From: CAYRGQ01 sp964444885
GTDB lineage: Bacteria; Bacteroidota; Bacteroidia; Sphingobacteriales; Sphingobacteriaceae
NCBI GenBank assembly: GCA_964444885.1
Contig: CAYUIZ010000159.1
Coordinates: forward strand, 1-5,895
Direction: 5' to 3'
DNA: 5,895 bases
Below the pieces are notes generated by a model. The model was not told the DNA's origin, did no database searches, and was given only the letters and a program-made list of their open reading frames with translations. Made by a program: the position numbers and the translations under genes. Positions within the stretch are counted from its first letter, which is position 1. The number at the start of each line of letters is the position of its first letter. Of the stretch, positions 1-5,895 are shown in pieces.

Positions 1-8
1 CATCTCCG

Positions 9-16
9 TACCTTTG
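9..16 (+). promoter_or_regulatory. Bacteroidota-type -7 promoter element (TACCTTTG) for the MATE gene
   Basis: TACCTTTG matches the Bacteroidota sigma-A -7 consensus TAnnTTTG exactly. It lies 26 bases before the GTG at 43, which would leave a 5' leader of roughly 20 bases. The -33 TTG element would fall outside the window, so only half of the promoter is visible. The 10-base string CGTACCTTTG (7-16) recurs at the promoter of the divergent - strand gene at the other end of the window. Confidence 0.6.
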
Positions 17-42
17 TGCGTTTTCATCATAACTGGGAGAAA

Positions 43-1404
43 GTGATTCGTTCGCGCATAAAAGCATACCGACCTTATTATTGGAGTAACCTGGCCTTGG
101 CGATGCCCGTGGTGGTATCCCAACTCGGCCACACGCTGGTGCACACCGCGGACAGCATGATTGTGGGGCACTTCGTGGGCACGATTCCCTTGGCGGCGGT
201 TTCGCTCGTGCACAGCGTATTCATGATCGTCATGGTCATCGGTATCGGTATTGCGACCGGACTGACCCCGCTCGTGGCGATGGCCAACGGCAGCCGCAAT
301 CCGGACGAGTGCGGCTTGCTGTTGTCCAATAGTTTTCTGATTAACGTGGTGTCGGGTATTTTGCTGTTCTGTGTGGTTTATTTTGGTTCCATGGTAGCGA
401 TCGACCACCTCGACCAAGATCCTGCAGTCGTTGAGGTAGCGAAGCCTTACTTGTTGATAATGAGCTTATCCATTATTCCCTTGATGGTGTTCAATACGTT
501 CAAGCAGTTTCTGGAGGGCTTGGGATTTACCCGGCAAGCGATGAACATCACCATCTGGGGGAATCTCCTAAATGTGCTGCTAGCGATCGTCTTTGTCAAG
601 GGGATGTTCGGCATTGCGCCCATGGGCGTAGAGGGCGTAGGCTACGCCACATTGATTGATCGGTGTCTCATGGCGCTGGTCATGGCGTTGTACACCTTCC
701 GGGCGGCGCGTTTCAAGCCTTACCTCAACTACTTCAACCTGCTGAAAGTCGAGCTGAAGCGTTGCGCGGCCATCATCCGGATAGGAGCGCCCGTGGCGAT
801 GCAGTACGTGTTCGAAGTGGGTGCTTTTGCCGGTGCGGCTATTCTGGCGGGTACGCTGGGCGCCAACGAGCAGGCCGCCCACCAAATTGCGATTACCTTA
901 GCGGCCATGACCTACATGATGGCTAGCGGTATCGGTGCTGCCGCGACCGTGAAAACGGCCAACAGCCTCGGCCGGCAAAAGTTTTTGAGGCTGAAGCGCT
1001 TTGCCACGACGAATTACCACATCGCGCTGGTATTTATGTTCATCGCGGCTTTCATTTTTGTTGGCTTCAATCAGTATTTGCCTTGGATCTTCACGACCGA
1101 CACCATCGTTATCGGCATTGCTGCCAAACTGTTGCTCATTGCGGGATTATTCCAGCTTTTTGACGGTACGCAGGTGGTCGGGTTGGGTATTCTCCGCGGG
1201 TTGGGCGATGTGAAAATCCCGACCATGATCACGTTCGTAGCCTATTGGGTGATCGGTTTGCCGGCGGGATACGTGATGAGCACCTACTTGGGATTGGGCA
1301 TACTCGGGATTTGGTACGGACTCACTGCCGGACTGCTGACGTCCTCCATTTTGCTATACCGCCGGTATCAGAAGCTGGTCAAGCGCCTGGCTTTGTCCGC
1401 ATAA
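43..1404 (+). CDS. MATE family (NorM-like) cation-coupled multidrug efflux transporter
   Basis: Inner-membrane antiporter that exports drugs or other organic cations in exchange for Na+ or H+; the substrate cannot be read from sequence. The protein is 453 residues from the GTG at 43, with about 12 hydrophobic segments arranged as two repeated MatE halves. The three membrane acidic residues known from Vibrio NorM (D36, E255, D371) have clear counterparts: D37 in HTADSMIVGH, E258 in YVFEVGAFAG and D374 in LFDGTQVVGLG. The second-half signature GANEQAAHQIA and the RGLGD turn are also present. Start choice: an upstream in-frame GTG at 16 overlaps the TACCTTTG promoter element, so it should lie upstream of the transcript start. 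The GTG at 43 has GGGAG just before it and gives acidic-residue numbering almost identical to NorM. There is no ATG before the first membrane segment. The family call is firm; the exact start is likely but unproven. The gene converges on lpxB. Confidence 0.93.
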   Translation: MIRSRIKAYRPYYWSNLALAMPVVVSQLGHTLVHTADSMIVGHFVGTIPLAAVSLVHSVFMIVMVIGIGIATGLTPLVAMANGSRNPDECGLLLSNSFLINVVSGILLFCVVYFGSMVAIDHLDQDPAVVEVAKPYLLIMSLSIIPLMVFNTFKQFLEGLGFTRQAMNITIWGNLLNVLLAIVFVKGMFGIAPMGVEGVGYATLIDRCLMALVMALYTFRAARFKPYLNYFNLLKVELKRCAAIIRIGAPVAMQYVFEVGAFAGAAILAGTLGANEQAAHQIAITLAAMTYMMASGIGAAATVKTANSLGRQKFLRLKRFATTNYHIALVFMFIAAFIFVGFNQYLPWIFTTDTIVIGIAAKLLLIAGLFQLFDGTQVVGLGILRGLGDVKIPTMITFVAYWVIGLPAGYVMSTYLGLGILGIWYGLTAGLLTSSILLYRRYQKLVKRLALSA

Positions 1405-1413
1405 CGGAATCCG

Positions 1414-2538
1414 CTACCGGTTGCTACTTGCGAGGTCGTCGACAATCAATCGTGCCGTACACGCCGAGGCGCCGGGCTCGCCGATTTTGTCGGCTAGGAT
1501 GTCGTAGTTTTCGAGAATGTTGGCGCGATACGTGGCGTCGTTGACAAGCAGGTGCAATTCATCGGCAACGGCATCCGGGGTAGCGTCCTTTTGAATCAAT
1601 TCCCGGACGGCTAGCATATTCGTAATCAAGTTGACCAGCGAGATAAAGCGCACTTTGATGACGCTTCGGGCAATGGCAACGGAGATCGGATTGGCCTTGT
1701 ACACCACGACTTGCGGTACGCGGAACAGCGCCGTTTCCAACGTGGCCGTGCCGCTGGTGACAATCGCCGCTTCGGCATTTTTCAGCAAGTCATATGTGGC
1801 GTTAAAGACCACCGGGATATCCTCGCCATCCATGTAGCGGCGGTAGTCCTGCGCCGAAAAGTTGGGGGCGCCGGCCACGACGAACTGGTGTACCGGAAAC
1901 ATGCGGGATACTTTGGCCATGAGGGGCAACAGCCGGCTGATTTCCATTTGGCGGCTCCCGGGCAGCAAAGCGATGATCGGCCGGTCTTGCACCAGGTTAT
2001 GCGTCTTGCGGAAGTTGGGATCTGGTTTGAAGGCGGCGATGGCGTCGAGCAGGGGATTGCCTACATAATCTACGTCCATTCGCCATTTCTTGTAAAAATC
2101 CACCTCGAAGGGGAGTATGCAATACATCCGGTCAACGATCCGTTTTATTTTTTCAACCCGGCTTTCATTCCATGCCCACACTTTGGGGGAGATATAGTAG
2201 TGTACCTTGATGCCGTGCTTTTTGGCATGTTCGGCGATTTTGAGGTTGAAGCCGGGGAAGTCGATCAGGATTAGGGCATCGGGCTGTTCGGCAATTACCG
2301 AACGCTTGACGGTCCGGAGGTTTCTGGCGACCGTCCGGATATTGGCCAATACCTCAACGAATCCCATGAATGACATGGACGAGGTATGGAGGATGGGTTC
2401 TTCGCCGGAAGCATCGCGCATCCGATCGCCGCCCACAATCGCGAATCGCGCCTCGGCATCGTACGTTTTTAGCGATTTGATAAGCGTGGCACCGTGCAGG
2501 TCTCCAGATGACTCACCGGCGATTATGTAGTACTTCAT
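1414..2538 (-). CDS. lpxB: Lipid-A-disaccharide synthase (GT19)
   Basis: Transfers 2,3-diacylglucosamine-1-phosphate from its UDP form onto lipid X, giving the lipid A disaccharide; it acts at the cytoplasmic face of the inner membrane. The 374-residue length fits the family (E. coli LpxB has 382). Visible signatures are the N-terminal GESSGDLHG (8-16), DFPGFNLKIA with the conserved Asp (D93), YYISPKVWAWNESRV (114-128), the CILPFEVDFYKK stretch, YVGNP (158-162), LLPGSR (191-196), VTSGTATLETALF (260-272) and the C-terminal VNLITN...RELIQ segment. The start is the ATG at 2538 because the family begins directly with the first Rossmann strand (MKYYIIAGE). The frame stays open upstream to a TTG at 2613, but that extension has no family match. 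The gene lies 93 bases downstream of the porin gene on the same strand and converges on the MATE gene. It may be co-transcribed with the porin. Confidence 0.96.
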   Translation of the reverse strand: MKYYIIAGESSGDLHGATLIKSLKTYDAEARFAIVGGDRMRDASGEEPILHTSSMSFMGFVEVLANIRTVARNLRTVKRSVIAEQPDALILIDFPGFNLKIAEHAKKHGIKVHYYISPKVWAWNESRVEKIKRIVDRMYCILPFEVDFYKKWRMDVDYVGNPLLDAIAAFKPDPNFRKTHNLVQDRPIIALLPGSRQMEISRLLPLMAKVSRMFPVHQFVVAGAPNFSAQDYRRYMDGEDIPVVFNATYDLLKNAEAAIVTSGTATLETALFRVPQVVVYKANPISVAIARSVIKVRFISLVNLITNMLAVRELIQKDATPDAVADELHLLVNDATYRANILENYDILADKIGEPGASACTARLIVDDLASSNR

Positions 2539-2581
2539 CGTTCGATATACGTATGTTATGACGTTACAAAACAGGCTAACT

Positions 2582-2609
2582 CCATGCCCTCCTCTAGGAA
2601 TAGGGATGG
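2582..2609 (-). other. Imperfect hairpin enclosing a strong SD-like sequence and an ATG
   Basis: On the - strand, CCATCCCT (2609-2602) can pair with AGGAGGGCATGG (2593-2582) as an 8-bp stem with one bulged C. An optional two-pair extension (CC/GG) lies inside the loop. The 3' arm holds AGGAGGG and the ATG at 2585, so folding would hide both. No T-run follows directly, which argues against an intrinsic terminator. The pairing was done by eye without energy calculation. Confidence 0.3.
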
Positions 2610-2622
2610 CCAATTATGCCAT
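2606..2622. terminator. Weak hairpin after the porin gene, possible terminator
   Basis: ATGGC (2606-2610) pairs with GCCAT (2618-2622) around a 7-base loop. It lies 9 bases past the porin stop codon. The four-T run (2623-2626) is on the + strand side. For the - strand porin transcript, As precede the stem and no T-run follows it, so termination of the porin mRNA here would be inefficient. It may instead be an RNA 3' stabilising stem or chance. Confidence 0.2.
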
Positions 2623-2631
2623 TTTCCATAA

Positions 2632-3840
2632 CTAGATTCCCAATTCGATCTGGAATGTGCCTCCCCAATGGTTATCCGTATGGTTCGTACGGTATATTCC
2701 GTCGTGCGCTTGGTAATGGGCGTTGAGTTGCAATTTCAGGCGGTGTGCCCTGAAATATTTCGTCAGGCCCAGTTCAATCACTTCCGTTTGCGCTTCAAAG
2801 GTGCCGATATCTTCGTGCGGTTTGATCCAGGTGTAGCGCGATGCCAGCTCATACCCCGTTTCTTTATTGAGGACGTAGGACAACTGCTGGTTGACGCCTT
2901 GTCCCTTGAACGCATAAATTGCCTCGCCGTCTAAATCGGTGGTGAAGGGGTCGTCAACGTCACGGCGCATGTACTCCACTTGGTAAGCCCAGCCCCGGTA
3001 TTTTAAAATCGCGTCCACAAAGCTGGTTTTCAACGTGAGCGGACTGGATATAAGCTTGCCCGTTTGTCCGTGAACACGTGTCGTCCGGTCGTTGTAGCTG
3101 TAGCCACCACCCAGGGAAAGCTTGGGTGCTAATTCGTATTCCAGATCGCCTTCGATATAGTCTCCGCCGTTGGAAAACGCACCCAGGGGCAGGAACTCAA
3201 CCCGGCCTGTGTAGGCCAGTCCATCATCCGTTGCGTTGGCCACCCGACCTTCACCCGTGCTGATCGCGCCTTTGAAATGCACGGGTACCTCGCCAATCAT
3301 CGGCGAGTAGTAGGCCTTGATCCCGAAGTCACGATCCACGTTGAACGTCGCATTGACTAGCGACCGGTCTGCAAATTGCAGTTCGCCCGACGAGTTGACC
3401 CGTTGTCGGTTTCCGGGGAGTTTATTCAGTCCGAAAGCGACGTAGAAATCATCCGAAAAGTTGTAGAAGATGACCGCATCGCGTACCAGATTGGCCACGT
3501 CCGTATCTTCGGAATCCTGGTCGCTACGGGTGAAACCCAATTGGATGCTGTAGGAGAGCTTGGGATTGTAGATGTAGCCATCCATCCGAAGCCGTAGGCG
3601 CCGTATGCGCGCTTCGATACTTTCGGCGCCCAGATCATTGCCGCTGATAGAGGTGTATTTCAATCGGTTCTGCATTCGAAACCGAAAGTTGATGTAGAAC
3701 GTCGAATCGTCGCCCGTATATTGGATGCCCTTGAAGTCTTCAATGGTTGGCCGCTCGTCATGTTGACGTTGGGCTACCGCTGCAAAGGCGGACGTAAGGA
3801 CGAGAAGCGCGGTTAGGTATAGTGAACTCAGTTTGTTCAT
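2632..3840 (-). CDS. Outer-membrane porin of the phosphate-selective OprO/OprP family
   Basis: Predicted 402-residue outer-membrane beta-barrel porin. Residues 1-23 form a Sec signal peptide: Lys near the start, a hydrophobic LYLTALLVLTSAFA core, and an AVA site before Q24. The mature part is built of short amphipathic strands separated by charged turns. It carries the family pattern of an early strand STFYINFRFRMQNRL, an Arg-rich RIRRLRLRMDGYIYNPKL segment (78-95) and FGLNKLPGNRQR leading to LQFADRS...NVDRDFG (136-173). The C-terminal strand ends FQIELGI, so the last residue is Ile rather than the Phe common in barrel assembly signals. Family members were named for phosphate or polyphosphate selectivity, but in Bacteroidota the substrate is generally not known. 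The gene starts 18 bases after the aguA stop with no promoter visible between, suggesting co-transcription with the putrescine genes. Confidence 0.85.
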   Translation of the reverse strand: MNKLSSLYLTALLVLTSAFAAVAQRQHDERPTIEDFKGIQYTGDDSTFYINFRFRMQNRLKYTSISGNDLGAESIEARIRRLRLRMDGYIYNPKLSYSIQLGFTRSDQDSEDTDVANLVRDAVIFYNFSDDFYVAFGLNKLPGNRQRVNSSGELQFADRSLVNATFNVDRDFGIKAYYSPMIGEVPVHFKGAISTGEGRVANATDDGLAYTGRVEFLPLGAFSNGGDYIEGDLEYELAPKLSLGGGYSYNDRTTRVHGQTGKLISSPLTLKTSFVDAILKYRGWAYQVEYMRRDVDDPFTTDLDGEAIYAFKGQGVNQQLSYVLNKETGYELASRYTWIKPHEDIGTFEAQTEVIELGLTKYFRAHRLKLQLNAHYQAHDGIYRTNHTDNHWGGTFQIELGI

Positions 3841-3858
3841 CTTGCGTGTCTTTTGCGA

Positions 3859-4938
3859 TTAGGTAGTGGGGGTTTCGTGTATTGCTTCAGGCTCTTGTTG
3901 ACTTAGACAGTGCCAGCTGCCTAGGCCCCAAATGACGTCCGTGCTGTCTACGCCGACAACCTTTCGATCGGGGAAGCAGGATGAAAGAATGTCCAGCGCG
4001 CGATCATCATTTTTGTCGCGATAGGTGGGCACGACCACGGCACGGTTGGCAATGTAGAAGTTAGCGTATGATGCCGGCAGGCGTTCGCCGTCATAGGTAA
4101 CGGGCGAGGGCATGGGAAGTTCGATAATATTCAAGGGTTTGCCATCCAGAAGCCGCATTCGTTTAAGGAGCGCCAGGTTTTCCTGCAGGAGGCTGTAGTT
4201 GGGATCCGATTTGTTTTCTTCGATGACGGTAACCACGGTGTCGTGGCTGACAAACCGCGTGATGTCATCAATGTGCCCGTCGGTGTCGTCGCCTACAATG
4301 CCGTCGCGCAACCAAAGCACTTGTTCCACGCCGTAATACTGGTGAAGGTAGTGTTCGATCTCGGACTGCGACAAGTTGGGGTTGCGGTTTTCATTCAGCA
4401 GACAGGCCGTTGTGGTCAGCACCGTGCCGCGGCCGTTGAAATCCACGGCACCGCCTTCCATCACGATTCCGGGATGGTACACGGGCAAGTCAAGGGCTTT
4501 GCCCACCAGCGTTGGGATGATGTCATCCTGGTCATAGGGCGGGTATTTGTCGCCCCAGGCGTTGTAGCCCCAGTCGACGATTACCTTCGGAATGTCGGCA
4601 TCGGGGTTAATCAAAAACGCGGGGCCGTGGTCGCGGCACCAGGCGTCATTAGTCGGGTGGCGGTAGAATGCAATGTTGGCTAAATCCACACCGGCTTTGC
4701 GCAGTTCATCGGTGGCTTGGCGCTCCATGGCTTCGTCGGCCACGTTGATGCATACCTGTTCGCCCGGGGCTACTTCCCGGATGAACTGGCAATATGGGGC
4801 ATATACGGTGTTGATTTTTCCAGGCCAAGAAGCCTCTTTATGCGGCCAGCTGAGCCAAGTAGCCCGATGGGGATGCCATTCGGCGGGAAAGTAATAGCCC
4901 GCGTCTTTGGGGATTCCCGTTGAGTTGGATAGATGCAT
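3859..4938 (-). CDS. aguA: Agmatine deiminase (agmatine iminohydrolase)
   Basis: Hydrolyses agmatine to N-carbamoylputrescine and ammonia in the cytoplasm, the step before AguB in putrescine synthesis from arginine. The protein belongs to the Porphyromonas-type peptidylarginine-deiminase fold. From the ATG at 4938 it has 359 residues. Visible motifs are the N-terminal YYFPAEWHPHRATWLSWPH, WCRDHGPAFLIN (starting at W100), MEGGAVDF (160-167), DTDGHIDD with the conserved His (H222), and the C-terminal GLGSWHCLSQQ with the likely nucleophile C344. Start choice: an in-frame GTG at 4971, only 2 bases after the aguB stop, would add 11 residues. The ATG at 4938 leaves about 13 residues before the conserved GYYFPAEW, which looks more typical, but the GTG cannot be excluded. 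Agmatine deiminase is preferred over a protein-arginine deiminase because there is no signal peptide and AguB is the neighbour. Confidence 0.94.
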   Translation of the reverse strand: MHLSNSTGIPKDAGYYFPAEWHPHRATWLSWPHKEASWPGKINTVYAPYCQFIREVAPGEQVCINVADEAMERQATDELRKAGVDLANIAFYRHPTNDAWCRDHGPAFLINPDADIPKVIVDWGYNAWGDKYPPYDQDDIIPTLVGKALDLPVYHPGIVMEGGAVDFNGRGTVLTTTACLLNENRNPNLSQSEIEHYLHQYYGVEQVLWLRDGIVGDDTDGHIDDITRFVSHDTVVTVIEENKSDPNYSLLQENLALLKRMRLLDGKPLNIIELPMPSPVTYDGERLPASYANFYIANRAVVVPTYRDKNDDRALDILSSCFPDRKVVGVDSTDVIWGLGSWHCLSQQEPEAIHETPTT

Positions 4939-4973
4939 GTGATGAATTCCGTCGTATGTGTTTTCGTTCACCT

Positions 4974-5846
4974 TTATTCGTCAATAAACCGTTTGGTAAT
5001 CGGGCCATAGCTGTCGATGCGCCGGTCGCGCAGAAACGGCCAGTGGATCCGGAAGAAATTAGACTCTTGTAGGTCGACTTCCGTAGCTTCGGTTTCTTCG
5101 GCGTCGTGTGAGGCCAAGTAGAGCAGTTTGCCCTGGGCGTTGGTAACAAAGCTTCCGCCCCAAAACTTCATGGCACCGTCTTGTTCGAAGCCGACCCGGT
5201 TGACGCTGACGACCGGTACACCGTTGGCCACCGCGTGGGAACGCTGTATGGTTTGCCAGGCATTATATTGGTCTTGGTTGGTCTCCGCGTCTTGTTCCGT
5301 CGACCAGCCGATTGCCGTAGGGAAAAAGAGGATTTCCGCACCCATCAGTGAAGTGATACGGGCCGCCTCCGGATACCATTGGTCCCAGCAAATCAGCACG
5401 CCGATGGTGGCAAACTTAGTTTTAAATACTTTATAGCCTAGGTCACCCGGCGTGAAATAGAATTTCTCGTAAAATGCCGGATCGTCCGGAATGTGCATTT
5501 TGCGGTATTTGCCCAAGTAGCTTCCGTCAGCATCGATTACTGCTGTCGTATTGTGGTATAAACCTTGGGTGCGTTTTTCAAACAGCGATGCGATAATCAC
5601 CACGCCAAGTTCTGCGGCGATGGGCTGCAGGCTTTCGGTGGATGGCCCAGGGATAGCTTCGGCCAAATCGAAGTTGTTGTAATCTTCCACATCGCAGAAA
5701 TACAGCGAGGTGAAAAGTTCCTGTAAGCAGATGATCTGAGCGCCTTTGGAAGCGGCTACCCGGATTTCTTGAATCGCCTTAGCCAAGTTGCTGGCTTTGT
5801 CTTCGGTACAGCTCATTTGTACCGTCCCGATTTTCACTTTCGTCAT
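4974..5846 (-). CDS. aguB: N-carbamoylputrescine amidase (nitrilase superfamily)
   Basis: Hydrolyses N-carbamoylputrescine to putrescine, CO2 and ammonia in the cytoplasm. The 290-residue length is usual for the family. The nitrilase-superfamily catalytic triad is visible: E43 in CLQELF, K116 in YRKMHIPDDP and C153 in LICWDQWYPEAAR. The segments FYEKFYFTPGD (125-135), FFPTAIGW (174-181) and WGGSF (229-233) and the tail RIHWPFLRDRRIDSY fit the plant and bacterial AguB branch rather than omega-amidase or beta-ureidopropionase. The start at the ATG at 5846 is supported by GGGAA 8 bases upstream and a -7 promoter element 28 bases upstream. It is the first gene of the - strand run and is followed almost end to end by aguA, its pathway partner, which strengthens the substrate assignment. 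Confidence 0.95.
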   Translation of the reverse strand: MTKVKIGTVQMSCTEDKASNLAKAIQEIRVAASKGAQIICLQELFTSLYFCDVEDYNNFDLAEAIPGPSTESLQPIAAELGVVIIASLFEKRTQGLYHNTTAVIDADGSYLGKYRKMHIPDDPAFYEKFYFTPGDLGYKVFKTKFATIGVLICWDQWYPEAARITSLMGAEILFFPTAIGWSTEQDAETNQDQYNAWQTIQRSHAVANGVPVVSVNRVGFEQDGAMKFWGGSFVTNAQGKLLYLASHDAEETEATEVDLQESNFFRIHWPFLRDRRIDSYGPITKRFIDE

Positions 5847-5854
5847 GATGTAAT

Positions 5855-5859
5855 TTCCC
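5855..5859 (-). promoter_or_regulatory. Shine-Dalgarno-like GGGAA before aguB
   Basis: GGGAA on the - strand sits 8 bases before the aguB ATG, in an otherwise AT-rich leader. It is a partial match to the anti-SD core at a workable spacing and supports the ATG at 5846. Bacteroidota depend little on SD pairing, so weight is modest. Confidence 0.35.
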
Positions 5860-5874
5860 AGATAAAATGAAGTG

Positions 5875-5882
5875 CAAAGGTA
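5875..5882 (-). promoter_or_regulatory. Bacteroidota-type -7 promoter element (TACCTTTG) for the aguB-aguA-porin operon
   Basis: On the - strand TACCTTTG fits TAnnTTTG exactly and lies 28 bases before the aguB ATG, giving an expected leader of a little over 20 bases. The -33 element would lie beyond the window edge. No comparable element is seen before aguA or the porin gene, so this is likely the main promoter for at least aguB, aguA and the porin. Confidence 0.65.
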
Positions 5883-5895
5883 CGAAAACTATGCG

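Larger units (their letters stand above)
2539..2631 (-). promoter_or_regulatory. 93-base leader between the porin gene and lpxB; promoter not clear
   Basis: This is the longest internal gap between genes. It holds a hairpin directly after the porin stop (2606-2622), an overlapping longer imperfect hairpin (2582-2609) and a purine-rich AGAGGAGGG just before an ATG at 2585. It ends in an AT-rich stretch before the lpxB ATG. No exact TAnnTTTG match is present; the nearest, CTGTTTTG, lacks the TA. lpxB could therefore be read through from the porin transcript, or could use a degenerate promoter here. The regulatory role is inferred from structure only. Confidence 0.35.

Noticed and set aside
580..885. 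101-codon open frame on the - strand inside the MATE gene
   Set aside because: It shadows membrane-segment codons of the MATE gene; its composition is rich in Arg, His and Gln with no domain pattern.
1396..1413. TCCG-CATAA-CGGA-A-TCCG repeats as a bidirectional terminator
   Set aside because: Stems are only 4 bp and no T-run follows on either strand, so this is unlikely to terminate transcription.
1711..2274. 187-codon open frame on the + strand inside lpxB
   Set aside because: It is antisense to a confidently identified lpxB, has no recognisable protein features, and is explained by the codon pattern of the real gene.
2539..2613. 25-residue N-terminal extension of LpxB from a TTG at 2613
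   Set aside because: LpxB proteins start at the MKYYIIAGE strand; the extension begins with a rare start codon 18 bases after the porin stop and covers the hairpin leader.
4243..4683. 146-codon open frame on the + strand inside aguA
   Set aside because: It is antisense to conserved aguA coding sequence, including its active-site motifs, with no family resemblance of its own.
7..5884. CGTACCTTTG present at both window ends in opposite orientation, considered as terminal inverted repeats of a mobile element
   Set aside because: The match is 10 bases and is fully explained by the phylum's common promoter motif; there is no transposase or integrase, and the genes between are housekeeping types.

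Overview
The window looks like ordinary chromosomal sequence from a member of the Bacteroidota. Three signs support this. There is a TAnnTTTG-type -7 promoter element in front of the first gene on each strand (TACCTTTG at 9-16 on the + strand and 5882-5875 on the - strand). Shine-Dalgarno signals are weak or absent at most starts. The AguA/AguB and porin variants have a Bacteroidota flavour. Base composition is close to half GC by eye, which would suit a moderately GC-rich Cytophagia or Sphingobacteriia lineage, but I cannot place it below phylum.

Layout: a NorM-like MATE multidrug/cation antiporter gene runs on the + strand (43-1404). Everything else is on the - strand. Read in the direction of transcription, the order is aguB (N-carbamoylputrescine amidase, 5846-4974), aguA (agmatine deiminase, about 4938-3859), a phosphate-selective-porin-like outer-membrane barrel (3840-2632), then a 93-base leader and lpxB (lipid-A-disaccharide synthase, 2538-1414). 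The MATE gene and lpxB converge with only 9 bases between their stop codons.

Function: AguA and AguB are consecutive enzymes that turn agmatine into N-carbamoylputrescine and then putrescine. They sit almost end to end behind one visible promoter. The porin follows 18 bases after aguA with no promoter or terminator visible between them, so it is probably on the same transcript. lpxB (lipid A synthesis) may be transcribed by read-through, or from its own signal in the 93-base gap. That gap contains hairpins and a strong Shine-Dalgarno-like stretch in front of a 9-codon ORF. The MATE gene has its own promoter.

I found no mobile element, CRISPR array, tRNA/rRNA or defence system. The window does not show a clearly new biological system. 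The points most worth checking are the porin attached to a putrescine operon, the structured leader before lpxB, and two start-codon corrections.
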